The notes under the pieces are model-generated. The model ran no database searches, was not told the origin of the DNA, and saw nothing but the letters and a program-made list of their open reading frames with translations. Position numbers and translations under genes: made by a program. Shown in pieces: positions 1 to 9,314 of a stretch of DNA of 64,000 nt (positions are counted from its first letter, which is position 1; every line of letters begins with the position of its first letter). The DNA comes from JAAYCB01 sp012744395 (GTDB lineage: Bacteria; Planctomycetota; Planctomycetia; Pirellulales; Thermoguttaceae): the NCBI GenBank assembly GCA_028703175.1, contig JAQVNJ010000007.1:26379-90378 (forward strand), given 5' to 3'.

Positions 1-230
1 GCGCGGCCGGGCCTTATGCCAGCTTTTTCGAATCTTCCGATCCGTTATTTGCGGCTTGCCAGGCCCACACAATTCGGGCCGGCCAGGCGCGAAGAAGCGC
101 GGAAGTGGGGAGTCGTCGGATCGGTCGCCCAGACAACACGATTCACCGCGGCGTCGAGCCGGAGAACGGCCGGGCGATGCTCCGGGCAATCCGCCGGTAT
201 GGGAGACATGGCTGCCCCGGCGGGCCGCTG
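1..230. other. Window edge, no gene supported
   Basis: This is the stretch downstream of the transhydrogenase gene on the minus strand. The only minus-strand reading frame opening here (ATG at 209) gives about 53 residues with no membrane segment and no likeness to PntAB, the usual next gene. Nothing is called. PntAB and PntB, if present, must lie beyond the left edge or elsewhere. Confidence 0.4.
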
Positions 231-1397
<1,167 letters not shown>

Positions 1398-1691
1398 GCT
1401 ATTTTCCCACAACGATCCAGAACCTGGGGATATCCGAGCATCCAGCGTCTCGCGGCAGCGTGCCGCCCCTGGCGGCCGGCGCACGCCCCTGGATGACTCC
1501 CGAAGCCCGCGCGGCGAAATCGGGGACGGTCCCCCGCGGGCCGGCCTCCGCAGCGCGGCGTGCCTTCTTGCCAGGGCGATCCCGCGATGGCGAACCATCC
1601 ATTATCCATCCGGCGGAATCAGCGAAAATAGCCCATCTGGGTGGCACGCCGTGAATTCGGGGGCTTTCTTGGGCGCGCCGCTTGCGCCACC

Positions 1692-1720
1692 TTGTCCGCA
1701 AGCCGATAAGAAGGTAAATT
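1692..1720 (+). promoter_or_regulatory. Candidate sigma-70 promoter for rplM-rpsI
   Basis: TTGTCC at 1692-1697 and TAAATT at 1715-1720 are spaced by 17 bp; each matches 4 of 6 consensus bases. They lie in the most AT-rich part of the gap, about 200 bp before rplM, which would leave a long leader RNA. The assignment rests on pattern only. Confidence 0.35.
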
Positions 1721-1768
1721 ATGCGTTTTGCATCTTCACGAACAGCAAGGCCAGGGGAGTGCTCGGTC

Positions 1769-1786
1769 GCCGAGAAGTGTCTCGGC
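1769..1786 (+). promoter_or_regulatory. Leader hairpin upstream of rplM
   Basis: GCCGAGA at 1769-1775 pairs perfectly with TCTCGGC at 1780-1786 around a 4-base loop (AGTG). There is no T-run after it, so it is not a typical terminator. Ribosomal protein operons often carry leader structures bound by their own product. An L13 autoregulatory role is possible but is only an inference from position. Confidence 0.3.
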
Positions 1787-1918
1787 TTCGCGCGAGCCTT
1801 CGCCCCGGACGACCTGAGAGGCGTGTTTGCCGTGAAAGCGGGGCGTTTTCCGTGGCAGCACGCGAAAGAAAATCGTTAGCCCCGATTGGAGCGCGCCCCG
1901 GGCGGGCGCAGGCGAGAG

Positions 1919-2368
1919 ATGGCAATGCAGAAGACATATATGGCCAAGCCGGCCGAGGTCGAGCCCAAGTGGTGGGTCGTGGATGCCGCCGGCAAGGCGG
2001 TCGGGCGGTTGGCAACCGAGATTGCGGTAATTCTCATGGGCAAGCACCGCCCCACGTACACCCCCCATGTCGACACGGGGGATTACGTAATCGTCCTGAA
2101 CGTCGACAAGGTGGTCTTCACCGGCAACAAATGGGACGCGAAGCGGTATACGTGGTATACGGGCTACACGGGCCTGCGGAGCGAGACGGCGCGGGAGCGA
2201 TTTGAGAAGAAGCCCGAGGCGATCCTTCACGATGCGGTCCGCCGGATGCTGCCCAAGAACAAGCTCGCCCGCTGCATGCTCGAAAAGCTCAAGCTGTATT
2301 GCGGACCGGAACATCCGCATCAGGCGCAGAGGCCCGAGGCGATTGAGCTCGGCGGCGACACGAAATAG
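1919..2368 (+). CDS. rplM: 50S ribosomal protein L13
   Basis: L13 is an early-assembly protein of the large ribosomal subunit. The 149-residue product has the family landmarks: GKAVGRLAT near the N-terminus, LMGKHRPTYTPHVDTGDYV, the VRRMLPKNKL segment in the middle and GPEHPHQAQ near the C-terminus. Two ATG codons compete, at 1919 and 1925. AGGCGAGAG directly precedes the first and suits either, so the protein may begin MAMQKTYM or MQKTYM. The gene lies 26 bp before rpsI in the usual L13-S9 operon. Confidence 0.97.
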   Translation: MAMQKTYMAKPAEVEPKWWVVDAAGKAVGRLATEIAVILMGKHRPTYTPHVDTGDYVIVLNVDKVVFTGNKWDAKRYTWYTGYTGLRSETARERFEKKPEAILHDAVRRMLPKNKLARCMLEKLKLYCGPEHPHQAQRPEAIELGGDTK

Positions 2369-2394
2369 GCCCTAACCAGACGGGATCAAGACCG

Positions 2395-2811
2395 ATGTCA
2401 GAAGCAACGATCGAACGTAGGGGAACGGACGATTTCCTTGGAACGGGGCGTCGCAAGAGTTCTGTTGCCCGGGTCAGGGTTCGCCACGGGGGTGGACAGA
2501 TTCTGATCAACGAGCGCCCGCTCGACGAGTTTTTCCGCAACGAGCAGCAGCGCGAGGCGGCGCTCGCCCCGCTGAAGGCGACGGGAGTCCTCGGACAGGT
2601 CGACGTGGTGATCCGCATCCACGGTGGCGGCTTGACCGGCCAGGCGGACGCCTGCAAGCTGGGAATCGCCCGGGCGCTGAAGGTCATGGATCCCGAGCTG
2701 GAGCCGTGCCTGCGCTCCGAGGGGCTGCTGACCCGCGACGCCCGCATGAAAGAGCGTAAGAAGTACGGTCTTCGCGGGGCGCGGCGCGGCACCCAGTTCT
2801 CAAAGCGCTAG
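2395..2811 (+). CDS. rpsI: 30S ribosomal protein S9
   Basis: S9 is a small-subunit protein whose basic C-terminal tail reaches the P-site tRNA. The 138 residues are close to the bacterial norm of about 130. The N-terminal GTGRRKSSVARVR motif, the GGGLTGQADA loop and the C-terminal ending GTQFSKR are all present. The gene follows rplM by 26 bp on the same strand, the order found in most bacteria, so the two are probably cotranscribed. It ends 16 bp before a convergent gene and no hairpin terminator is visible between them. Confidence 0.97.
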   Translation: MSEATIERRGTDDFLGTGRRKSSVARVRVRHGGGQILINERPLDEFFRNEQQREAALAPLKATGVLGQVDVVIRIHGGGLTGQADACKLGIARALKVMDPELEPCLRSEGLLTRDARMKERKKYGLRGARRGTQFSKR

Positions 2812-2827
2812 GCGGCGCCGCGGTCGT

Positions 2828-3469
2828 TCAACTCGCCGGCATGCGGTTCTCGAAGGCCAGGCTCTCGAGAAACCGCTTGGCCACCATGTATTCCTGCGGC
2901 GGCACCTGGGAAATCATGTCCTTCAGTTCTTGCTCGGCCGCCCGGATCGTCTCCGCGATCAGCGAGTATTCGTCCCAGGTGCCTTCACCGTAAGCGGCGC
3001 GCTTCGCAAACAGCGCATCGAGTTCCGCGCGGCTCGCCTCGAACTCGGGGCGCATCAGCACCCGTGGCCACTTGATCTTGCCGGTGACGGAATCCAACTG
3101 GCTGGGGCTGAGCGGCTGGGGCTTGCCCGCCGCGGCGTAGCGGACCCAATCCTCACGGGTCGAGCGTGGGCGCTTCTCCGCCGCACGGTACTCCTTGTTT
3201 TTCTGGCGCATCTGGAAGTAGGTGTCCGTCCACTGCTCCCGATTCTCCATGTCGAGGCGCGCCGCTTCGGTCATGTTGACCGCCGCCCGGGAATTCATCA
3301 GGTTGGCGGCGCCTTGTGAACGGACCACATCCGCCATTCCCCGAGCGTAGCTCTCACCAACGGTTGACGCTCTGCTGTCGAAGTAGGCGCCGCCGTAGAA
3401 CTGGCCCAAGGCGAGCGACGCTCCTACGCCAACAATCAACAATCCTCCGACTGCCATCTTTCTCATCAC
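2828..3469 (-). CDS. Exported or membrane-anchored protein of planctomycete type, function unknown
   Basis: The 213-residue protein begins MMRKMAVGGLLIVGVGASLALG, a signal peptide or N-terminal anchor. The rest is soluble, rich in Arg, Glu and Ala, and probably helical. The section ANLMNSRAAVNMTEAARLDM followed by QWTDTYFQMRQ resembles short exported proteins seen repeatedly in planctomycete genomes; none has a known role that I can name. It is convergent with rpsI and divergent from the HEAT-repeat gene. No catalytic motif or cysteine pattern is visible. Confidence 0.7.
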   Translation of the reverse strand: MMRKMAVGGLLIVGVGASLALGQFYGGAYFDSRASTVGESYARGMADVVRSQGAANLMNSRAAVNMTEAARLDMENREQWTDTYFQMRQKNKEYRAAEKRPRSTREDWVRYAAAGKPQPLSPSQLDSVTGKIKWPRVLMRPEFEASRAELDALFAKRAAYGEGTWDEYSLIAETIRAAEQELKDMISQVPPQEYMVAKRFLESLAFENRMPAS

Positions 3470-3890
3470 AGGTCAACTCCTGACTGTCCGGGGCATCCCG
3501 CCGGTTCACTCCAAAGTATAAACTCCCGCCGCGCGCTCTCTGGTTTCGGCAGAGCAGCGTCGCTTGCCACGATTCTACGAATTTTCGACGGCCCGTCGAG
3601 ATGCCCCACCGACAGGTGGGGTATCCGTTTCGCTCCGACTTCCGGCAAGGGGCGGTTTCTTCCCGCTGATTTCCTGGCCAGGTGGCGGTTCCCCTGCCTG
3701 ATCCAGGGGCTATAATGTTGGCAATTCTCGGGATGTCAATTCGCGGCGTTGGAAGTGGGGGAATGCTCACCGCGAGCGTGGGTCCGCTTCTTCGCGGCGG
3801 AGCGCCGGCCTTGATGACGCCCGGGGGGCGCTCGAGGCGGGAAGCGTCCAGGGCGCCTTGCCAAGCCACCAATCAGAATGGGAGTAGAAC
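3470..3890. other. Divergent intergenic region (421 bp)
   Basis: It lies between the minus-strand exported protein and the HEAT-repeat gene. It carries one good -10 box with an inverted repeat beside it (3689-3716). No open frame in it resembles a protein family. Confidence 0.5.
3689..3716 (+). promoter_or_regulatory. Candidate promoter with inverted repeat in the spacer
   Basis: A perfect TATAAT lies at 3711-3716. Upstream, TTCCCC at 3689-3694 is a weak -35 at 16 bp. CCCCTG (3691-3696) and CAGGGG (3704-3709) form a perfect 6-bp inverted repeat around 7 bases, filling the spacer, which suggests an operator for the HEAT-repeat gene that starts 175 bp further on. Confidence 0.4.
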
Positions 3891-5528
3891 ATGAAACGGC
3901 CTACCTTGATCGCTCTAATGATGGGGATAGTGTGTTGTGCCGCTCAGGGCCCCGCCGCCGAGCGGCCGGTCGCTGATCTGATTGCGTCCTTGCAGGCCGC
4001 CGACACCGCCTCTCAGATCGAGGCCCTCGTGGCGCTTGAGGCCAAGGGGGCCGATGCGGCCGCCGCCGTGCCCGCGCTGATCGGGCTGCTCAAGGCCGCT
4101 TCGGCCGATGTTCGCGCCCATGCGGCCGAGACCCTCGGGGCGATCGGGGCTTCCGCCAGGCCGGCGGCCGAGGAACTCGCCGGACTGGCGGGCGGGGACG
4201 CCGATCCGATGGTCCGCCGCGAGGCGATCGAGGCGCTGGCCAGTATTCGCCCGGGACCGAAAGTCATGCTGCCGGTCCTGGCCCGCCTGCTCAAGGACCC
4301 CGACCCGGCCGTCCGCGCCCGCGTCCTCGGCGCGGTGGCCGACCAGGGGATCGCAGCCAAGGAACTGTTGCTCAGCGCCCTCGAAAACAAGGAGACGGCC
4401 TACTGGGCATCGCTGGTAGTCAGCGAACTTGGGCCACAAATCCCGGAGGCCGTTCCCGCCCTGGTGAAATTGCTCGACAGCGAAGATCCCGCCATGCGGC
4501 GGGAGGCGGCCTTGGCGCTGGCGGCAATCGGCGAGGCGGCCACCGCGGCCCTGCCCGGCCTGGAGTCGATGATCGACGATCCGCTCCACTCGGCTGCCGC
4601 GATCTACGCACTGGGGAGGATCGGAAAGGTCACCTCGGGCGCCGTGTCGAAGCTGATCGCCAAGGCGGAGGGCGGCCGGCCGGTGGAGAAGACGGTCAGC
4701 GCCTGGGCGCTGGCCAGGCTGCATCCCGGCGACAAGCGCTATGTCCGCAAGGCGGTGACCCTGCTGATCGCCTCGCTTCAATCCGACGATCCCCGGGTGA
4801 GGCTCGCCGCGGCCAAGGGCCTGGAGTCTCTCGACGGAGAGCCGCAGATCATCCGCCCGATCATCCTCGAAGCCCTGAACAAAGCCGACGAGAAGACGCT
4901 GATCGCGATGCTCGACGCGATCGCGACGCTCGGACCGCAGATCGTCCCGCGGCTGGTCGGCACGCTGGAGATCGAGGCCGCCCGGCCTTATGTCTGCTAT
5001 ATCCTGGGCCACCTCGGCCCCGAGGCGGCGGCGGCGGTCGACGGGCTGGTCAAGGTGCTCGCGGACAAAGACCCGGCCGCCCGCCACGAGGCGATGATGG
5101 CCCTGGCGGAGATCGGGCCGGCGGCCAAGGCCGCCGTGCCCGCCCTTGCCGAGGCCCTGGAAAGCCCCGACCGGGATCGCTTTGCCGCGGCCTACGCGCT
5201 TGGGCGGATCGGCCGCGACGCAATCGATGCCAAGCCGGCGCTGCTCGCCCTCCTGGAGAACGAGGACCACGCCCTGGCGCTGATCAGCGCGTGGGCGCTG
5301 GCGTACATCCACCCCGAATGCCCCACCTGCTGTGCAAAAGCCCTGCCGGTCCTGATCGCCGGCCTCGGCGACTCGGAGGCCAGCTTCCGCAAGGAGGCGG
5401 TGTCCGGACTGCGCTGCTTCGGAAAGACCGACAAGCGGGCGGGCGAGGCCCTCAAGAAGGCCCTTGACGATCCGGATGAGGACGTGCGCAAGGCCGCCGC
5501 CGAGGCACTCGAGGCGATCGGCCAATAG
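3891..5528 (+). CDS. Exported HEAT-repeat protein
   Basis: The 545-residue protein has a signal peptide (about residues 1-23) followed almost entirely by HEAT/PBS-lyase-type helical repeats of 30-40 residues, with recurring patterns such as AVPALIGLLK, DADPMVRREA and EALEAIG. Such repeats form a curved solenoid for protein binding; no catalytic domain is attached. Two segments look duplicated: YALGRIG begins at 239 and again at 435, and SAWALA at 270 and again at 466, both offset by 196 residues. Only the second copy has the cysteine-bearing stretch PECPTCCAK. GGGAG lies about 8 bases before the ATG. The gene ends 10 bp from a convergent regulator gene. Partner unknown. Confidence 0.85.
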   Translation: MKRPTLIALMMGIVCCAAQGPAAERPVADLIASLQAADTASQIEALVALEAKGADAAAAVPALIGLLKAASADVRAHAAETLGAIGASARPAAEELAGLAGGDADPMVRREAIEALASIRPGPKVMLPVLARLLKDPDPAVRARVLGAVADQGIAAKELLLSALENKETAYWASLVVSELGPQIPEAVPALVKLLDSEDPAMRREAALALAAIGEAATAALPGLESMIDDPLHSAAAIYALGRIGKVTSGAVSKLIAKAEGGRPVEKTVSAWALARLHPGDKRYVRKAVTLLIASLQSDDPRVRLAAAKGLESLDGEPQIIRPIILEALNKADEKTLIAMLDAIATLGPQIVPRLVGTLEIEAARPYVCYILGHLGPEAAAAVDGLVKVLADKDPAARHEAMMALAEIGPAAKAAVPALAEALESPDRDRFAAAYALGRIGRDAIDAKPALLALLENEDHALALISAWALAYIHPECPTCCAKALPVLIAGLGDSEASFRKEAVSGLRCFGKTDKRAGEALKKALDDPDEDVRKAAAEALEAIGQ

Positions 5529-5538
5529 ACGCGCGCGG

Positions 5539-6003
5539 CTACGCGCCCGGACCGCTTGCCTCATGGGGCAAGATCACGTCGTCGAGCAGGTAGCGGCGGA
5601 GGGATTTGACCACGGCAAGAAACTGCGGGAGGTCGAACGGCTTGGTCAGATAGCTCTCGACGTGGAGGTTCTCGCTCTTGAGGATCTCCTCGTGGGTCCG
5701 CGAGACCGTCATCACCACAACGGGGATCGTCTTCAGCGATTCATCGGCCTTGACTTGGGCGAGGACCCCGCGGCCGTCGAGTTTGGGAAGCTGGATGTCC
5801 AAGAGGATGATGTCCGGCCGCGGCACGCGGGCGTAACGGCCGACGCGGCGGAGGAATTCCAGCGCCTCCTCGCCGTCGCGAACCAGGCTGATCCGGCAGG
5901 GGACCTCGCCCCGCCTGAGGGCCTCAAACGCCAGGCCGGCGTCCTCCAGGTCGTCCTCGACCAGCAACACCTCCATGGCACGTCCAACGGTTTCGGGTTT
6001 CAT
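5539..6003 (-). CDS. Single-domain response regulator (Rcp1-like)
   Basis: The 154-residue protein is a lone CheY-fold receiver with no output domain. The acidic pair is at Asp17-Asp18, the phospho-acceptor is Asp69 in IILLDIQLPKLDG, the Thr/Ser site lies in VVVMTVS and the Lys in YLTKPF. The layout with RRVGRYARVPRPD before the acceptor is typical of Rcp1-like regulators, usually paired with phytochrome-type or hybrid kinases; no kinase is adjacent. The start could also be MEVLLVEDD at 5976. It follows the LsrG-like gene by 50 bp on the same strand, so the two may be cotranscribed. Confidence 0.88.
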   Translation of the reverse strand: MKPETVGRAMEVLLVEDDLEDAGLAFEALRRGEVPCRISLVRDGEEALEFLRRVGRYARVPRPDIILLDIQLPKLDGRGVLAQVKADESLKTIPVVVMTVSRTHEEILKSENLHVESYLTKPFDLPQFLAVVKSLRRYLLDDVILPHEASGPGA

Positions 6004-6053
6004 CGCAGAACGGCTCTCATCGTGGCCTGGGCTGGTCCCCCGCAACGCATGGC

Positions 6054-6374
6054 TCAGCCTCCGCTGCGCCAGCCCGCGGCCGTCTCCGGAAACAGGGCCC
6101 GGTGCGCGACTCCGCGGCGCGGCTCCGCCATCCAAGGGGCAACCGCGTCGCGCCATTGGGCGTAATGGGCGGTCTCCTTGTGGGCTTGCATGCCAGCCGG
6201 GTCGCGATAAACCTCGTAGAGAACGAATCGGTTCGGATCGTCAGCCTGCTGGATCACGTCGAACCGCAGGTTGCCCGGCTCCGCCAGCGTTAGCCGGGCG
6301 TTTTCCAAAGTGGCCGCAAGGAACTCGGCCCGATTCTCTGGCTTGACGTGTACGTAAACACAGACGGCGTGCAT
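6054..6374 (-). CDS. Antibiotic-biosynthesis-monooxygenase-fold protein, LsrG-like
   Basis: The 106-residue protein is a small ferredoxin-like alpha+beta barrel of the ABM family. The pattern [20 protein letters not shown], then [10 protein letters not shown], is close to LsrG, which processes phosphorylated autoinducer-2, but the same signature occurs in many planctomycete proteins of unknown substrate. No lsr genes are nearby, so an AI-2 role is not supported. The HK..HY pair probably lies in the active cavity. It sits upstream of the receiver gene and is divergent from the ROK kinase. Confidence 0.8.
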   Translation of the reverse strand: MHAVCVYVHVKPENRAEFLAATLENARLTLAEPGNLRFDVIQQADDPNRFVLYEVYRDPAGMQAHKETAHYAQWRDAVAPWMAEPRRGVAHRALFPETAAGWRSGG

Positions 6375-6558
6375 GACGGGATTCTCCGTGGCCAGACCCG
6401 TATCTGCTGGTCCAAACCCTCCGACCCCCCAGGGTACAAAGCCAATATATCAGGACCTGGCCGCCGGCAAAAGAATCCCCGCGGCCGGTACGCTACTTTA
6501 CAGGGGCGGGGCGGGTCGGCAAGAATGACGGGAAACAAAATCCTCGGAGAAACTCGCG

Positions 6559-7947
6559 ATGGACGGAAGAGATGGCAGGGCGGCGGCTGCGGGCGTCTAT
6601 TTGGGCATCGACGTCGGGGGAACGAAAATCCAAACGTCGCTGGTCACCCAGTCGGGTTCCGTCTTGTCGCGGCACCGCGGCCCCACGCCCCGCGACGGCC
6701 AGTCCGACAGCGTTCTGGCGGCCGTCGTGGCGGCGGCCGAAGAGACGATGCGCGGCAATGCGTTCGAGCCGGCGAGGCTGACCGCCCTGGGAATCGCCAT
6801 TCCCGGCGTCGTCGACCCGCAGCGCGGGCTGGTCGTGGTGACCCCGAACATGAGTCTGTCGGGCGTCCGGATCGGGCCTTACCTGGAGGACCGCTTCCGT
6901 GTGCCCGTCGCCCTCGGCAACGACTGCAACCTGGGGGCCCTGGGCGAATCCTGGCTCGGCGCGGCGCGCGGCACCACCAGCTCGATCACGATCCTCGTCG
7001 GAACCGGCGTGGGCAGCGGGATTGTCCGCAAAGGCAAGCTCTGGGCCGGCGCGCGGGAGTCCGCCGGCGAGATCGGGCATATCGTCAGCCAGATCGGCGG
7101 GCCGCAGTGCGGCTGCGGCAACTGCGGATGCCTCGAGGCTTTGGCCAGCCGATCGGCCATCGAGCGCGAGATCCGCGCGGCCGTGGCCGAAGGGCGCGCC
7201 ACCGTGCTGACGGAACTCGTCGGCGGCGAGCTGTCGATCATCCGTTCCAAGATGCTCCGCGACGCCCTCGACGCCAACGACGCCCTGGTGACCGAAGTCA
7301 TGCACAAGGCTTCCGAAGTGCTCGGCTACGCCTGCCTCTCGGTCCGCCATCTGCTCGACCCCGAAGTGATTGTGCTCGGCGGCGGCGTGGTCGAAGCCTG
7401 CGGCGGCTTCATGCTCCCGATCATCGACGCAATCCTCGCATCCGACCAGCTTGCCGGCGCGCGCAGCGGCGGGCATGTCGCGCTCTCGGCGCTCGGGGAC
7501 GACGCCGTTGTCCTCGGGGCCGCGGCGCTGGCGGCAACCAAGGCCGGCCGCAATCCCTTCAAACAGCGGAACTCGATTCTGCCCGCATACCCGCAGATCG
7601 GCGATGCCACCCCCGGCGAACTCGTTGTCGGCGAGAAGACCTTCTCCACGGATGTCACGATCCACGTCGACGGCAAGGTCAAGAAGCGCAAGCAAGCCCA
7701 GGTGAAACAGCGCCACGGCACGACGCACATTCTCGACGCGGTGGAGGTCCGCAAGCTCTGCCGGGGAGGGCCCGAGGTCGTCTTCGTGGGCACCGGCCAC
7801 GCGAACCAGTTGCACCTCGATGAAGAGGCCCGGCAATTTCTCAGCCGGCGGCTGATCAAGGTGGAATTGCTGCCCACGCCCCAGTTCGCCGAGGCATACA
7901 ACGCCTGTTCCGCGCGCAAAGCCGCCCTGATCCACGTGACCTGCTAA
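6559..7947 (+). CDS. ROK-family sugar kinase fused to a C-terminal Mth938-type domain
   Basis: Residues 10-330 are a ROK kinase, a family that phosphorylates glucose and amino sugars. The phosphate loop GIDVGGTK is at 16-23. The zinc site is His174 with Cys184, Cys186 and Cys191 in CGCGNCGCLE, with an extra Cys189 where the family usually has a basic residue. Residues about 335-462 are a different fold: PEVVFVGTGHANQL, then LPTPQFAEAYN and the ending ALIHVTC match the Mth938/NDUFAF3 (DUF498) family, normally a stand-alone protein of about 120 residues. The frame is open throughout, so this is a true fusion unless there is a sequencing error. GGAG lies upstream of the ATG. It is 31 bp before an oxidoreductase gene and probably shares its transcript. 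Confidence 0.87.
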   Translation: MDGRDGRAAAAGVYLGIDVGGTKIQTSLVTQSGSVLSRHRGPTPRDGQSDSVLAAVVAAAEETMRGNAFEPARLTALGIAIPGVVDPQRGLVVVTPNMSLSGVRIGPYLEDRFRVPVALGNDCNLGALGESWLGAARGTTSSITILVGTGVGSGIVRKGKLWAGARESAGEIGHIVSQIGGPQCGCGNCGCLEALASRSAIEREIRAAVAEGRATVLTELVGGELSIIRSKMLRDALDANDALVTEVMHKASEVLGYACLSVRHLLDPEVIVLGGGVVEACGGFMLPIIDAILASDQLAGARSGGHVALSALGDDAVVLGAAALAATKAGRNPFKQRNSILPAYPQIGDATPGELVVGEKTFSTDVTIHVDGKVKKRKQAQVKQRHGTTHILDAVEVRKLCRGGPEVVFVGTGHANQLHLDEEARQFLSRRLIKVELLPTPQFAEAYNACSARKAALIHVTC

Positions 7948-7978
7948 GTCCGATGGCACCCAGCAAGGAGAAACGAAC

Positions 7979-9301
7979 ATGGCATCCAGCGCCGTATCGC
8001 GACGACATTTCCTGGAAACCTCGGCGGCCGCCGGCGCGGCTCTCGCGACCGCCCGAGCCGCCGGGAACAGCTCCGGCTCGAAGACGATCCGCATCGGGAT
8101 CATCGGCTGCAATGGCATGGGCCGGGGCAACCTGGACAACTGTGCGCGGCATCCCGACGTGGCCGTGGCGGCGGTCTGCGATGTCTGGCAGGCGCGCCGC
8201 AAGGCCGTGCTGGAGAAATTCCCGCAGGCGAAGGAATACGCCGATTACCGCGACCTGCTGGCGGACAAAAACGTCGACGCGGTGATCGTGGCCACGCCGC
8301 CCCACTGGCACGCGCTGGTGGCCATCCACGCCGCGCAAGCCGGCAAAGACATCTATCTCCAGAAGCCGATGACCCTCCACCTGGGCGAAAGCCTTGCCGT
8401 CAAGAACGCCGTCAAGCGCCACGAAGTGGTCTGCCAGATCGGCACGCAGATTCACGCCGGGGAAAACTACCGCCGGGTGGTGGAGAAGGTCCGCGCCGGC
8501 CACATCGGCCAGGTCAGCGGCGTGCGGACGTTCAACGTGATGAACCAGGGGCCCGCGGGGATCGGCAAGAACCCCGACACGACCGTTCCCCAAGGCCTTG
8601 ACTGGGAGATGTGGCTCGGTCCCGGGCCGAAACGCCCCTACAATGCCCTGCTGGCGGCCAACTCCTACAACCATTGCTCTTTCATGGCGTACAGCGGCGG
8701 TTGGACGCCCGGCATGGCGCCCCACATTCTCGACCTGCCGGTCTGGGCGCTCGATTTGGGCTACCCGACGATGGTCGCCTGCTCCGGGGGCCGTTACATC
8801 ATCGACGACGATGGCGACGCCCCGGACGTGCAGGAAATGGTCTTCCAGTATCCGGGCTGCACGGTGACCTGGTCGATGTCGACGATCAACAGCTTCGGTT
8901 TCGACTTCGGCCGCGGAACGCCGGCGCGGCGGCTGGGAATCTACTTTTTCGGCTCCAAGGCAACGCTGTTCGCCAATTACGGGACCCACGAAGTCGTCCC
9001 GGAAGGCCAGTACTTCGATCCCCAGACCGTGCCGGGCGCGGACGACCAGATCGCCCCGTCGCCGGGGCATGAACTGGAGTGGATCGAGTGCATCAAGTCG
9101 CGCCGCCAGCCGAGTTGCTCGCCCGAATATCACTCGCGGGTCGACATCCCGCTCGTCCTCGGCAACCTCTCCCAGCGGCTCGGCCGCTCGATCCGGTTCG
9201 ATCCGGCCGCGCTGCGGATCGTCGGCGACGACGAGGCGGCGAGGCTGGCGGTGCCGGAGTACCGCCCGCCCTGGAAGTTCCCCGTCGAATACCTCGCCTA
9301 G
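7979..9301 (+). CDS. Gfo/Idh/MocA-family oxidoreductase with Tat signal
   Basis: The 440-residue protein begins with a twin-arginine signal (SRRHFLETSAAAGAA), so it is exported folded with its nicotinamide cofactor. The Rossmann segment IRIGIIGCNGMGRG follows at about 37-50. The conserved EKP of the family reads QKP (YLQKPMTLHLGE), a variant known among planctomycete members. The C-terminal part is the family's beta-sheet substrate domain. Members oxidise or epimerise sugars and inositols; the substrate here is unknown. AAGGAG lies 9 bases before the ATG. It follows the ROK kinase by 31 bp, suggesting a shared sugar pathway, and converges with the glycosidase-like gene. Confidence 0.9.
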   Translation: MASSAVSRRHFLETSAAAGAALATARAAGNSSGSKTIRIGIIGCNGMGRGNLDNCARHPDVAVAAVCDVWQARRKAVLEKFPQAKEYADYRDLLADKNVDAVIVATPPHWHALVAIHAAQAGKDIYLQKPMTLHLGESLAVKNAVKRHEVVCQIGTQIHAGENYRRVVEKVRAGHIGQVSGVRTFNVMNQGPAGIGKNPDTTVPQGLDWEMWLGPGPKRPYNALLAANSYNHCSFMAYSGGWTPGMAPHILDLPVWALDLGYPTMVACSGGRYIIDDDGDAPDVQEMVFQYPGCTVTWSMSTINSFGFDFGRGTPARRLGIYFFGSKATLFANYGTHEVVPEGQYFDPQTVPGADDQIAPSPGHELEWIECIKSRRQPSCSPEYHSRVDIPLVLGNLSQRLGRSIRFDPAALRIVGDDEAARLAVPEYRPPWKFPVEYLA

Positions 9302-9314
9302 ACAACGCCCGGCG

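Larger units (their letters stand above)
1398..1918. other. Divergent intergenic region pntAA / rplM (521 bp)
   Basis: It separates the divergent pntAA and rplM genes. It holds a candidate promoter at 1692-1720 and a perfect hairpin at 1769-1786, both oriented usefully for rplM. Reading frames crossing it are arginine-rich and without family likeness. No other element was recognised. Confidence 0.5.

Noticed and set aside
6054..6374. Autoinducer-2 processing (LsrG)
   Set aside because: The fold matches, but no lsrK, lsrF or transporter genes are nearby.
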